From: Desulfobacteraceae bacterium
Lineage (GTDB): Bacteria > Desulfobacterota > DSM-4660 > Desulfatiglandales > Desulfatiglandaceae
NCBI GenBank assembly: GCA_030613055.1
Contig: JAUWMR010000029.1
Span: 1 to 50,825, forward strand
Length of the DNA stretch: 50,825 nucleotides
Reading direction: 5' to 3'
Shown here: positions 15,573-24,007 of the stretch, in pieces
Numbering within the stretch: the stretch's first letter is position 1
Layout: every line of letters begins with the position of its first letter
Made by a program: the position numbers and the translations under genes
Notes under the pieces: model-generated
Databases searched by the model: none
The model's input: the letters and a program-made list of their open reading frames with translations, nothing else
Told to the model about the DNA's origin: nothing

Positions 15573-16625
15573 ATGGTAATGTTATTAGAGGTATTCAAGC
15601 ATTCCTTGATGATCACCGTATTCGTGTTTGTGATGATGCTTTTGGTCGATTTTATCGATATGGCAAGTAAGGGACGTATGTCGGGCATCATCAAAGGAGG
15701 ACAGTGGAGACAATATACATTGGCGTCTTTTTTGGGTTCTACCCCTGGTTGTCTCGGCGCATTCATGAATGTCAGCCTTTATGTCCACGGCATGATCAGT
15801 TTTGGCGCTATCGTGGGTGGAATGATAGCCACTTCAGGAGATGAGGCGTTTGTGATGCTTGCCCAGTTCCCGGGTACAGCACTGGCCCTTTTCGTTCTGC
15901 TATTTGTGTTCGGCATAGTCTTTGCGTGGATAAGCGATAGAATGATCCAAATGACAGGTATTACCCCTTGCGAATCATGCTTTGATGCCGTTTGTGAAGA
16001 ATGCCTGCCCGGTACGGGTATTCAGGAAAAAATTAGTGACATCTTTAGACCCGCGAATCTCATTGAAAATTATAAGTCCTTTTCCTTCACCCGGTTCCTT
16101 CTCCTTATGCTTATAGTCTCTTTCCTGGTTTTAATTACAACAGGAACTCTCGGCCCACTTACCTGGGACTGGAAACGCATTACATTTATATCCCTTTCAC
16201 TGGGCACTTTGTGCATTATAACAATTTGCTCCGAACACTATCTTGAGTCCCATATCTGGGACCACATTATAAAAAAACACCTGTTTCGGGTCTTTTTGTG
16301 GAGTTTTGGAGCCCTTCTTTTTGTGCACTGGGGCCTGGCCTTTTGGAATCTGGATGCCTTTATCCATGACCATATGCTGGGGGTATTGCTGATCGGTGCC
16401 TTAATGGGCATCATTCCTGAATCAGGGCCGCATCTTATATTTGTGATGATGTATGCACAGGGCCTTATACCTTTCTCCGTGATATTCACCGCATCATTCG
16501 TGCAGGATGGTCACGGTATGCTCCCCCTGCTTTCCTATAGCCTTAAGGATTCTGTGCTTATTAAGGTTTTCAATCTTGCCTTTGGACTTGCCGTTGGGGG
16601 AGCGCTTTTTGTTTTTGGTTTATAA
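15573..16625 (+). CDS. Putative 10TM heavy-metal exporter (ArsP_2-like)
   Basis: A 350-residue inner-membrane protein with about nine to ten hydrophobic segments. Seen: GSTPGCLGAF in the first half and a matching IPESGPHLIFV in the second, a two-fold pattern known in the ArsP_2 / putative manganese transporter family. A middle cytoplasmic loop carries four cysteines (PCESCFDAVCEEC). Substrate predictions for this family are weak; manganese, arsenic and other metals have been proposed. Placed among metal-cofactor genes, a role in keeping a metal level down is plausible. GAGG lies just before the ATG. Confidence 0.75.
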   Translation: MVMLLEVFKHSLMITVFVFVMMLLVDFIDMASKGRMSGIIKGGQWRQYTLASFLGSTPGCLGAFMNVSLYVHGMISFGAIVGGMIATSGDEAFVMLAQFPGTALALFVLLFVFGIVFAWISDRMIQMTGITPCESCFDAVCEECLPGTGIQEKISDIFRPANLIENYKSFSFTRFLLLMLIVSFLVLITTGTLGPLTWDWKRITFISLSLGTLCIITICSEHYLESHIWDHIIKKHLFRVFLWSFGALLFVHWGLAFWNLDAFIHDHMLGVLLIGALMGIIPESGPHLIFVMMYAQGLIPFSVIFTASFVQDGHGMLPLLSYSLKDSVLIKVFNLAFGLAVGGALFVFGL

Positions 16626-16689
16626 TTTTGTATCAGTTTAGCTCTTTGAATAAATCGATTACGGATTGTGGAGACATGGGGATTTCTTT

Positions 16690-16740
16690 TTTTTTAGACA
16701 GGATAACCCCGCGGAACGCGGGGTTATCCTGTCTAAAAAA
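16690..16740 (+). repeat. Perfect 24-bp palindrome (repeat R4)
   Basis: Two perfect 24-base arms (16690-16713 and 16717-16740) surround a gaa loop. The centre is ccccgcg-gaa-cgcgggg, and the ends are T-rich on the left and A-rich on the right. No unpaired T-run follows the stem on either strand, so it is not a classical terminator. Confidence 0.9.
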
Positions 16741-16782
16741 TACCTGTGTAGTTACCATAATTTTTAAATTGGATTTTAGAAA

Positions 16783-17625
16783 ATGAAAACATATTTTGAT
16801 TGCTTTCCCTGTTTCTTGGAACAAGCGCTCCGGGCGGCGAGAATAGCAACAGATGATGAAAAAAAGATAAAAAAGGTGTTAGATGAAGTGGGGATGATGC
16901 TGAGGAACATCCCCCTTGAAAGCACCCCCCCTGAAAGCGGGAAAATGATCTATAATAAAGTTATGGAGATTACGGGAAATTTAGATCCCTACAGAGAAAT
17001 AAAAAAGGAAAGCACTAAAAAGGCCCTGTCATTGTATCCTTCTTTGAAAAGCCGGATTGAAAAATCAAATGATAGGCTCCTGACGGCAATTAGAATCGCG
17101 ATTGCCGGAAACGTGATAGACTTCGGTCCGAATTTGGGATTTGATCTGGAAGATGAGATAGAGGAGGTTCTTGATAAGGATTTTGCCATATGCGACTATG
17201 GTTCATTCAAAGACATGTTTGATGAAGCCCATGAGATCTTGTATATTGGAGATAATGCCGGGGAATGTGTCTTTGACAGAATCTTAATAGAGGAAATGAA
17301 GAAACCGGTGATATATGTTGTCAGGGATGTGCCGATTATAAATGATGCCACATATGAGGACGCTGTACAGGCAGGTATTGATCAAGTTGCGACTATATTA
17401 TCCTCCGGCACCGATGCACCTGGAACTATTTTAAAAACATGCAGTGCGGAATTTAAAAGAATTTACGATAGTACAGAGTTCATAATAAGCAAAGGGCAGG
17501 GAAATTATGAGGCGCTTTCCAATGAAAGACATCCGATATTTTTTTTGTTAAAGACAAAGTGCAGGGTCATTGCCGATGATATCGGTGTTGGTGAAGGTGA
17601 CATTATATTGAAAGGAACAGAGTAA
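16783..17625 (+). CDS. DUF89/ARMT1-like phosphatase-family protein
   Basis: A 280-residue protein of the DUF89 family, whose studied members are metal-dependent phosphatases that clear damaged metabolites. Seen: an N-terminal CxxC (C7, C10) in DCFPCFLEQ, the aspartate site YIGDNAGE, the strand VIYVVRDVPIINDAT, and the conserved SKGQGNYE. No clear Shine-Dalgarno sequence precedes the ATG. The archaeal-type N-terminal cysteine pair may bind a metal. Substrate is unknown. Confidence 0.88.
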   Translation: MKTYFDCFPCFLEQALRAARIATDDEKKIKKVLDEVGMMLRNIPLESTPPESGKMIYNKVMEITGNLDPYREIKKESTKKALSLYPSLKSRIEKSNDRLLTAIRIAIAGNVIDFGPNLGFDLEDEIEEVLDKDFAICDYGSFKDMFDEAHEILYIGDNAGECVFDRILIEEMKKPVIYVVRDVPIINDATYEDAVQAGIDQVATILSSGTDAPGTILKTCSAEFKRIYDSTEFIISKGQGNYEALSNERHPIFFLLKTKCRVIADDIGVGEGDIILKGTE

Positions 17626-17949
17626 CGGCTCAATATTTCGGGGTATAGTTTTTACCACGAAGGACACGAAGAGACAGAGTAAAAGAATATCCAATTTCCA
17701 ATTATCAATAACCAATTCCCAATGAAAAACACTTAAAACTTGGACCTGCCGGCAGTACTTGCCCGCAGTACGGCAGGCGGGCGGCAGGCGGGCGTGTTGC
17801 TGGCATTGGGTGAATTTGTGATGCGGCTTTTAAAAAAGAGATACCCATGTCCCGGTCCTGTTTTCAAAAAGGTAAACTATTAACTGTTAACGAAAAAAGT
17901 GCGTACTAAATAAAACATGTGAAGACATTTATTGAAGAGGAGGTCTATC
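17626..17949. other. Intergenic stretch with degraded repeats
   Basis: It holds a ccaatttccaattatcaat run (near 17690-17722) that looks like a weak relative of repeat R1, and a GC-rich set of gcaggcgggc units (17766-17795). No gene is seen. AGAGGAGG at 17936-17943 serves the next gene. Confidence 0.5.
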
Positions 17950-19863
17950 ATGGAAAGGATGCTTAATGGATTTACCTTAGGTAATCTGGAGCTTGTGAAC
18001 AGGTTTGTGTTTCCCCCGATTAAGCTCGGGTGCGGCAATCCCGATGGAACTGTGACAGACCGCCAGTTGAATTTCTATAAACAGATTGCGAGGAACGGTC
18101 CGGGATTGGTTATTATTGAGCCTGTTTCGGTTACTGCTGATGGCAGGGAACACCCTAAACAACCGTGCGTCCATTTTGCGGAGAGCGCCGCAGAACTCAA
18201 GAAGATTGCTGATGTTATGCATAGCGAAAATCGTTTTGCGTGTCTTCACCTGAACCATGCCGGAGCTGGCGCGCTTCCCAAAATCATTGGGGGTAAACCC
18301 AAGGCACCGAGCGTCATGACATGCGTTGCCAGGGAAGAGACCGTTTCAGTGGCCTTGACCGAGGAAGATATTGAGATGATCCTTGGCGGTTACAAATCCG
18401 CCGCCGAAAAGGCAAAGGAAGCAGGGTTTGACATAATAGAAATCCAGGGAGGCCATGGCTATCTCATTTCCCAATTCCTGAACGGAAAGCTTAACAAGAG
18501 AGAAGATCGCTTTGGCCAGGACCGGTTGCTCTTCGCAAGGGAGGCAATTTCAGCAGTAAAAAAGGGGGCCCCTGATCTCCCGTGTATTCTCCGGATATCA
18601 GGTAATGAAATGTCTCCTGAGTTCGGCATCAGCCAGGAAGAACTTCTACCTCTCTTGAAATTGGCTGAAGAAAGCGGAATCAACGCCATACACGTGGGTA
18701 TGGGAAATGCCTGTTTCAGTCCCCCGTGGTATTTTCATCATACCAGTCTACCGGACAAGCCCCAGATGGATGCCTTAGCCTGGGTGCGTGAACACACCAC
18801 TCTTCCCATGATTGTTGCAGGCAGGATGGGGAGAAAGGACAAGGTTATCAAGGTCCTGGATGATGGATTAGCCGATCTTGTGGCCCTTGGGAGACCTCTT
18901 ATTGCAGATCCCGATTTGATAGAGAAATGGCAAAAGGGGAAGGATGAGGAGGTTATGTATTGCGGCTATTGCCTCCAGGGATGCCTCCATCGCATGAAAA
19001 GTGGCGAATCTCTGGGCTGCAATTTAAATCCGGCCGTTGGTCTGCCTGATTTGATGCCCACGTCCAACCCAATAAAGGTTCTGATCGCGGGAGGAGGCCC
19101 CGCCGGAATGAGTACAGCCCTTTATATGACCAGACGTGGTCACATCGTTACCTTAGCCGAAAAAACGGATAATCTGGGAGGGCAATTCGCCGTCGCATGG
19201 CAGGCCCCAGGCAAGGAAAAAATGAAACAGGGGCTGGAAACTATTGAACGCTCTGTGAAGACGAGTGGCGCTTCTATCCTTATGAACAGGGCCGTGGACT
19301 CGGCCCTTGTGAGGGAGATTCAGCCCGATCTTTTGGTGTGGGCCACTGGAGCGGTTCAAAACATCCCGGAGATTAAGGGCCTTGACAATCAGTATGTCAT
19401 GACATCCATAGAGTATTTCCAGGGGGAAAAGGAGGTAAAAGGGCCGAGGGTCCTGGTGATTGGCGCGGGCAGGGCAGGGATTGAGATCGCTGAGAAGTTA
19501 GGCAAGGAGGGTTATAATGTGGTTGCCACAAAGCGGACCGATCCCATTGGAAGCATGATGGAAATGATTACAAAAAAACTGGCCTTGATGAGGATTGGGC
19601 AGATGGACAAGGTGACGCTGATGCCACATACAACGGTTAAGGAGTTCAAGGCTGAGAGCGTTGAGGTGGAAAAGGATGGGGAGAGACTGTCTTTGGAACC
19701 TTTCCAGAGCGTTATCCTGGCGTCCGGTATGCGATCGGCCGCGGAGCCCGATGAAGGAGTAGCGAACGCGGTTTCCATGATGGAAATAATTGGAGATGCC
19801 AGGGATGTCCGGGATATTTTCAGCGCTGTCCATGAAGGCTATAATCTTGCCCTCAAGTATTGA
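17950..19863 (+). CDS. OYE-family NADH:flavin oxidoreductase with [4Fe-4S] and FAD domains
   Basis: A 637-residue protein with the layout of 2,4-dienoyl-CoA reductase and trimethylamine dehydrogenase. Seen: an FMN-binding TIM barrel (residues 1-340) with the opening NGFTLGNLELVNRFVFPPIK; cysteines CGYC...GC...GC that bind a [4Fe-4S] cluster after the barrel; an FAD-binding motif VLIAGGGPAGMSTALYMTRR; and a second dinucleotide motif VLVIGAGRAGIEIAEKLG. Substrate is not clear from sequence; unsaturated acids or enones are usual. ATG 17950 is chosen over TTG 17932 because AGAGGAGG lies 6 bases before it. Confidence 0.9.
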   Translation: MERMLNGFTLGNLELVNRFVFPPIKLGCGNPDGTVTDRQLNFYKQIARNGPGLVIIEPVSVTADGREHPKQPCVHFAESAAELKKIADVMHSENRFACLHLNHAGAGALPKIIGGKPKAPSVMTCVAREETVSVALTEEDIEMILGGYKSAAEKAKEAGFDIIEIQGGHGYLISQFLNGKLNKREDRFGQDRLLFAREAISAVKKGAPDLPCILRISGNEMSPEFGISQEELLPLLKLAEESGINAIHVGMGNACFSPPWYFHHTSLPDKPQMDALAWVREHTTLPMIVAGRMGRKDKVIKVLDDGLADLVALGRPLIADPDLIEKWQKGKDEEVMYCGYCLQGCLHRMKSGESLGCNLNPAVGLPDLMPTSNPIKVLIAGGGPAGMSTALYMTRRGHIVTLAEKTDNLGGQFAVAWQAPGKEKMKQGLETIERSVKTSGASILMNRAVDSALVREIQPDLLVWATGAVQNIPEIKGLDNQYVMTSIEYFQGEKEVKGPRVLVIGAGRAGIEIAEKLGKEGYNVVATKRTDPIGSMMEMITKKLALMRIGQMDKVTLMPHTTVKEFKAESVEVEKDGERLSLEPFQSVILASGMRSAAEPDEGVANAVSMMEIIGDARDVRDIFSAVHEGYNLALKY

Positions 19864-19913
19864 AGATCAGGATAAAAGAAAGATTTTCGGGAATATAAAA
19901 GGTAAAAAAGTAG

Positions 19914-20393
19914 ATGCAAAGATTTCGAGGTACAGTATTGTCTGGTCGTAGTGGTAGACGCGGCAAAGGCCCTGGCAGAAGAATGTCAACGAAAGTCATG
20001 GCTCCAGAATCATTCCCTTACCAGCGACCTCGACGCGAATCGATATCGCCCACAAAAACCGAAATTGGGCGGAGACAAGATCTTCGAACGTTGACAGAAC
20101 AGGCACAGGCCATTGAATCCCGCCTTCGCTTTTTGGAGCAGCGAATCAGGGATATTGAGCAGAAACCCGCTCGCTCAAACTTCAAAGCCTTTGTGGATTC
20201 AGAAAGTTGTGTTGGCTGCGGGTCCTGCCTGGACGTTTGCCCTGCTGATGCCATCACTGTTAAGGGGATCGCCAGGGTTGATCCGAAACGTTGGATAGGC
20301 GGTGTGGGTGGTGTCGATCAATGCCCGCAGGGCGCGCTTGCATTGCATCTTTTGAACACGGGTCATAAAGGACAGGTTCGTGTCGCTTTATGA
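19914..20393 (+). CDS. Coiled-coil protein with a [4Fe-4S] ferredoxin domain
   Basis: A 159-residue protein in three parts: a basic Gly/Arg/Ser-rich head (SGRSGRRGKGPGRRMS), a predicted coiled coil (about 60-92), and a ferredoxin domain with one complete cluster motif, CVGCGSCLDVCP. The place of a second cluster reads GGVDQCPQGALAL and keeps only one cysteine, so the domain probably holds a single [4Fe-4S] cluster. The head and coiled coil recall the DUF5320 proteins in this island. It may be an electron donor for a neighbouring enzyme. Confidence 0.82.
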   Translation: MQRFRGTVLSGRSGRRGKGPGRRMSTKVMAPESFPYQRPRRESISPTKTEIGRRQDLRTLTEQAQAIESRLRFLEQRIRDIEQKPARSNFKAFVDSESCVGCGSCLDVCPADAITVKGIARVDPKRWIGGVGGVDQCPQGALALHLLNTGHKGQVRVAL

Positions 20394-20432
20394 GGTCATT
20401 TCAACTGATTCATTACAAAAGGAGACATACGC

Positions 20433-21089
20433 ATGGAATCCATATCGTTTTCAGATATTGCCATTGTATCTTGCGGTACGTTAAGTCTGGAATTGAACCA
20501 TTTGAAAAAAGAAGGCTTTTTAGATACAGATCATTTATTTTTTACTACACCCGGTCTCCATGAGGACATCCGTGAATTAGAACGTCAACTCATTGAGAGA
20601 ATAACCAAGGCCAAAGAAAAGGCGGACAAGGTGCTTGTGGTGTATGGTGGGAAGTTTTGTTATGTGAATGCCGATGAACCCTTGCGCACCATGAGGAATA
20701 TCATTGAAGAGCAGGGGCCGGGTGTGACGAGAATTGAGGCCACCCATTGTATGGACATGATAGTCAGCGAAGAGGAACGGGAAAGGATTGCACAGGAAGT
20801 CGCCGGCGGGGAAAAAGTCTGGTGGATGACGCCGGGCTGGATCAAATTCCGTCACAAAGTTTTCAAGGGATGGGACAAGGGTCTTGCCAATGAGAACTTC
20901 CCCAGACATACCGGAGGGGCGATAGTTCCTGATGGTATCGGTTATGTTGACCAGTATATGAATGAACACCCGGAAGAATTCCTTGAATACTCCGATTGGA
21001 TGGGAATTCCCATACAGGGGTACGCAGTTACTCTTGATCGATTTAAATCACTTTTGTCAGAGCAAGCAAGGATACTTCACGGGATATAA
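20433..21089 (+). CDS. DUF1638 family protein
   Basis: A 218-residue protein of the DUF1638 family, which has no settled function and often occurs near corrinoid or methyltransferase genes in anaerobes. Seen: the opening IAIVSCGTLSLEL, the middle VYGGKFCYV, the ATHCMDMI segment and WWMTPGW. Cysteine and histidine residues placed in these strands could bind a metal. AAAGGAGA lies before the ATG, and the methyltransferase gene follows 25 bases later. Confidence 0.82.
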   Translation: MESISFSDIAIVSCGTLSLELNHLKKEGFLDTDHLFFTTPGLHEDIRELERQLIERITKAKEKADKVLVVYGGKFCYVNADEPLRTMRNIIEEQGPGVTRIEATHCMDMIVSEEERERIAQEVAGGEKVWWMTPGWIKFRHKVFKGWDKGLANENFPRHTGGAIVPDGIGYVDQYMNEHPEEFLEYSDWMGIPIQGYAVTLDRFKSLLSEQARILHGI

Positions 21090-21114
21090 AAGAGCAAATA
21101 GGACAAAATGATTA

Positions 21115-21774
21115 ATGCCAAAAATATCCCCTTTTGAAAAATATGCGGAGCAGTACGAAGAGTGGTTCGTGAAAAATCGTTGGGTTTATGAAGCCGAATT
21201 GCGAGCTGTCAAAGACATGCTCCCGGTCGGAGGACGCGGCGTAGAAATCGGAGTAGGTTCAGGCCGATTTGCCGAACCATTGGGAATCAAGATTGGTGTA
21301 GAACCTTCAAAACGCATGAGAGAGATTGCTCAAAAGCGTGGAATTCAGGTCCTGAATGGGGTAGCTGAGGAACTTCCCTTTGATGATGCCGGTTTTGATT
21401 TCGTTTTGATGGTCACGACCGTATGCTTTGTTGATAACATTAGGAAGGCCTTGCTGGAGGCTCATAGAGTCCTCTACCATGGGGGATTTCTCATTATCGG
21501 TTTTGTAGATCGCAACAGTATGGTAGGGCAAACTTACTTAGATCACCAGAACGAGAATGTGTTCTACAAAGACGCGACCTTTTTCTCTGTTGACGAACTT
21601 GTCGAAATTATAGGTCAGGCAGGGTTTACAGATTTGACCTTCAAACAGACCATATTTAAGGGTTTATCCGAGACCACGAGAGATGAACCGGTAAAACCCG
21701 GTCATAGGGAAGGATCTTTTGTTGTGATACGCGGCAGGAAAGAAGAAGCTGAAATGACGGGAGCACAAAAGTGA
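21115..21774 (+). CDS. Class I SAM-dependent methyltransferase
   Basis: A 219-residue methyltransferase. Seen: motif I VEIGVGSGRFAEPL, the acidic residue after strand 2 (GVEPSKRM), and the post-motif FDFVLMVTTVCFVDN. The C-terminal part (SVDELVEIIGQAGF) is typical of the UbiE/COQ5-like group acting on small molecules. The acceptor is unknown. It lies between DUF1638 and the small ORF. Confidence 0.85.
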   Translation: MPKISPFEKYAEQYEEWFVKNRWVYEAELRAVKDMLPVGGRGVEIGVGSGRFAEPLGIKIGVEPSKRMREIAQKRGIQVLNGVAEELPFDDAGFDFVLMVTTVCFVDNIRKALLEAHRVLYHGGFLIIGFVDRNSMVGQTYLDHQNENVFYKDATFFSVDELVEIIGQAGFTDLTFKQTIFKGLSETTRDEPVKPGHREGSFVVIRGRKEEAEMTGAQK

Positions 21775-21786
21775 ACAGGCTAAATA

Positions 21787-21930
21787 ATGAAGAAATATGA
21801 GTTACACAATCTAAAAAAAGATTTCTCTCAAAAAGAGTCCGAGAAGATCGGGCTACTGAAAAGGTTTTTGGACTGGATAGCCAGGGGCGCGGATAAATCA
21901 AATATAAGAGGAACATCCTGCCCGTCCTGA
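21787..21930 (+). CDS. Small conserved-looking 47-residue protein
   Basis: A short frame starting MKKYELHNLKKDF and ending RGTSCPS, 12 bases after the methyltransferase gene. It is highly charged with one amphipathic hydrophobic patch (LLKRFLDWIARG), which resembles small proteins I have seen beside metal-related genes in deltaproteobacteria. No clear Shine-Dalgarno sequence was found. The helical patch plus a terminal cysteine suggest it binds a membrane or partner; there is no known function. Confidence 0.5.
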   Translation: MKKYELHNLKKDFSQKESEKIGLLKRFLDWIARGADKSNIRGTSCPS

Positions 21931-22001
21931 CGAATTAAGCATTAGCGACCCTCCAGGCAGGCAGGGTATGGAAAAATGCAGGATGTTTGAGGAGAATTAA
22001 A

Positions 22002-22244
22002 ATGCCAATTTATGAGTATCGATGCAATGTATGTGGGGCTACGTCTGAGTATCTAATAGGTGTGGGAAAAGATGAAAATATCGCTTGCAAAAAGTGCGGA
22101 AGCACTGAGATGGAGAGGATATTATCAGTTGCTTCATTTATGGGTGGAATATCGGAACGTGCTCCGGGCAGGACCTGCTGCGGTCGTGAAGAACGCTGTG
22201 AGACACCTCCATGCTCTGATGGAGGCACATGCAGACGAGAATAA
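22002..22244 (+). CDS. FmdB-family zinc-ribbon protein
   Basis: An 80-residue protein that starts MPIYEYRCNVCG and carries CKKCG farther on, so four cysteines form a zinc ribbon. FmdB-type proteins are often annotated as regulators, but the role is not shown. The C-terminal part is cysteine rich (RTCCGREERC, PPCSDGGTC). GAGGAGAATT precedes ATG 22002; a TTG at 21987 overlaps that site and was rejected. Confidence 0.88.
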   Translation: MPIYEYRCNVCGATSEYLIGVGKDENIACKKCGSTEMERILSVASFMGGISERAPGRTCCGREERCETPPCSDGGTCRRE

Positions 22245-22268
22245 GCACTTTGACAGGAGGTAAATACT

Positions 22269-22640
22269 GTGGTGACCAGAGATTATTACAGGACCCTTGG
22301 GCTCAAGCCGGATGCGTCGGCAGGGGAGATCAAGAAAATCTATCGCAAACTTGCAATGCAATATCATCCCGACAGGAATGGGGGCAAACCTGAGGGCGAA
22401 GAACGCCTGAAGGAGATCAATGAGGCCTATCAGATTTTAGGAAATGAGGAAAAAAGAAGGCGCTATGACCTCCAATATCGACAGCCTTTCGAAAATCGCG
22501 TGTTTTATGAAGGAGATGTGGATAACGATTTTATAACGGTGCTCCATAAGTTTTCTCAAATGGGTTTTAATACAAAGCGGACCGGGGGTTGCATGAGGAG
22601 AGGCTTCGGTAAAGGTGGCTGCGGAAGATGGAAAAGATGA
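22269..22640 (+). CDS. DnaJ-domain protein with Gly/Cys/Arg tail
   Basis: A 123-residue protein: a J domain (about 5-68) with the HPD motif (YHPDRNGG), which would stimulate DnaK ATPase, then a short tail ending [15 protein letters not shown]. The canonical Gly/Phe and zinc domains of DnaJ are absent. It starts at GTG 22269, or GTG 22272, 8 bases after AGGAGG. A second J protein with a longer Gly/Arg tail is at 36089-36655. Confidence 0.9.
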   Translation: MVTRDYYRTLGLKPDASAGEIKKIYRKLAMQYHPDRNGGKPEGEERLKEINEAYQILGNEEKRRRYDLQYRQPFENRVFYEGDVDNDFITVLHKFSQMGFNTKRTGGCMRRGFGKGGCGRWKR

Positions 22641-22785
22641 ATTCTGCGCCGATCCCTGGACTCATGAGAGAGACAGCGAAGACACCTTTGGTTGCCAACT
22701 TTCGAGTCCAGGGGTCGCGTCTGGAAAATATAATATATGTGAATAATAAATGGTTTTAGAAGCAATAGCACAAGGGGATAAACGA

Positions 22786-23553
22786 ATGAAAATATCGGTT
22801 TGTGGAAAAGGAGGAAGTGGGAAAAGCGTTTTAACCAGCTTGTTGGCCAATCAGGCTATATCCCATGGTCTTGGAGTTCTTGTAATAGATTCAGATGAAT
22901 CAAATTCTGGGCTTTTCAAAATGCTTGGTTTTAAAACTCCGCCTGTCCCGCTTATGGAGCTTGTTGGAGGAAAGAAAAAACTGAAAAAGAAGATGTCAGA
23001 CCCCAACATACTGGCAGAAAATCATTTTTCCATTAAGGATATTCCCTCTCAGCATCTAATCAGAAGGAACGGTTTTATACTGGTTAGCATAGGAAAAATC
23101 CTCCAGGCATTTGAAGGATGCGCCTGCCCCATGGGGGTATTAAACCGGGAATTCTTAAAAAAACTTCGCCTCGGTGAGAAAGAGATCGCAATCATTGATA
23201 TGGAAGCAGGCGTGGAACACTTTGGTCGAGGAATTGATGAAGGAATCGACAGGGTTCTTCTCGTAGTTGAGCCATCGTTCGAGTCCCTAACCGTGGCTGA
23301 GAAGATAAAAGGACTCGCCTCCGGAATGGACAAGGCAGTCTCGGCGGTCTTAAATAAAATAGACTCAGAGAAAATTGCCCATAAGCTGGAAGGTGAACTC
23401 AGAATCAAGAATATAGAAGTCATTGGGACCATTCCAAACGACCCTTTGGTATTCGAGGCGTGTTTGGAAGGCCGAGCCATCGGCAAGGGAGAGGCCTTTC
23501 ATGCGGCAGGGAAGGTATTGGATGATTTGCTACAGACCTCCTTAACTAGTTGA
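22786..23553 (+). CDS. CooC-like nickel-insertion ATPase
   Basis: A 255-residue P-loop ATPase like CooC, which loads nickel into carbon monoxide dehydrogenase. Seen: the deviant Walker A CGKGGSGKSVLTS at the N-terminus, the CxC pair in EGCACPMG that forms the metal site in CooC dimers, and DMEAGVEHFGRG at the switch. I chose ATG 22786, after an AAGGGG; an upstream ATG at 22750 would add 12 unusual residues. No CO dehydrogenase is in the window. The CooT-like gene follows. Confidence 0.87.
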   Translation: MKISVCGKGGSGKSVLTSLLANQAISHGLGVLVIDSDESNSGLFKMLGFKTPPVPLMELVGGKKKLKKKMSDPNILAENHFSIKDIPSQHLIRRNGFILVSIGKILQAFEGCACPMGVLNREFLKKLRLGEKEIAIIDMEAGVEHFGRGIDEGIDRVLLVVEPSFESLTVAEKIKGLASGMDKAVSAVLNKIDSEKIAHKLEGELRIKNIEVIGTIPNDPLVFEACLEGRAIGKGEAFHAAGKVLDDLLQTSLTS

Positions 23554-23690
23554 GTTATTGCCATTTTTTGTTTTCGTGCCATTTGCCAAAAAAACGGACA
23601 CTTGATGTGGTTGCAGCCTTTATCCCGCCAGGCGGGACTATTTTCCAACTCAACGACTTAACTATTTAACGATCTCTGGAGGAGGAGAAC

Positions 23691-23891
23691 ATGTGCTTGA
23701 GCACCGTGTATATGAATTCGGGGAATGAGGAAAAGGAAATTATGAAAGACGTAGCCCGTATAGAGGCTGAGGGCCAGGGCTTTTGGCTCATCAATCTGTT
23801 CGGGGAAAGGGAGTTCATCGAGGGTAGTATCGAAACCGTCGACCTCATGGACGAACACTTTGTGATTCTTGAAAAAAATACGTCGAATTAG
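23691..23891 (+). CDS. CooT-like small metal-binding protein
   Basis: A 66-residue protein starting MCLSTVY, the N-terminal signature of the CooT family, in which the first cysteine (C2) binds nickel. The strand EGSIETVDLMDEHFVILEK completes the small beta fold. GGAGGAGGAG sits just before the ATG. Together with the CooC-like gene 137 bases upstream it suggests nickel handling. Confidence 0.82.
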   Translation: MCLSTVYMNSGNEEKEIMKDVARIEAEGQGFWLINLFGEREFIEGSIETVDLMDEHFVILEKNTSN

Positions 23892-24007
23892 TGCCTTACG
23901 AAATCAGGCCCTCGTAAATGCGTTCGGCCCATGAATAGTATTGGCGGTTGAAAAAGAAGGTCAAATTCCTGCATGAGGAAAGATAAGCGGAGAAAACGGA
24001 GAGAGAT

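Noticed and set aside
16690-16740. Rho-independent terminator
   Set aside because: No T-run follows the stem on either strand; the A/T ends are part of the stem.
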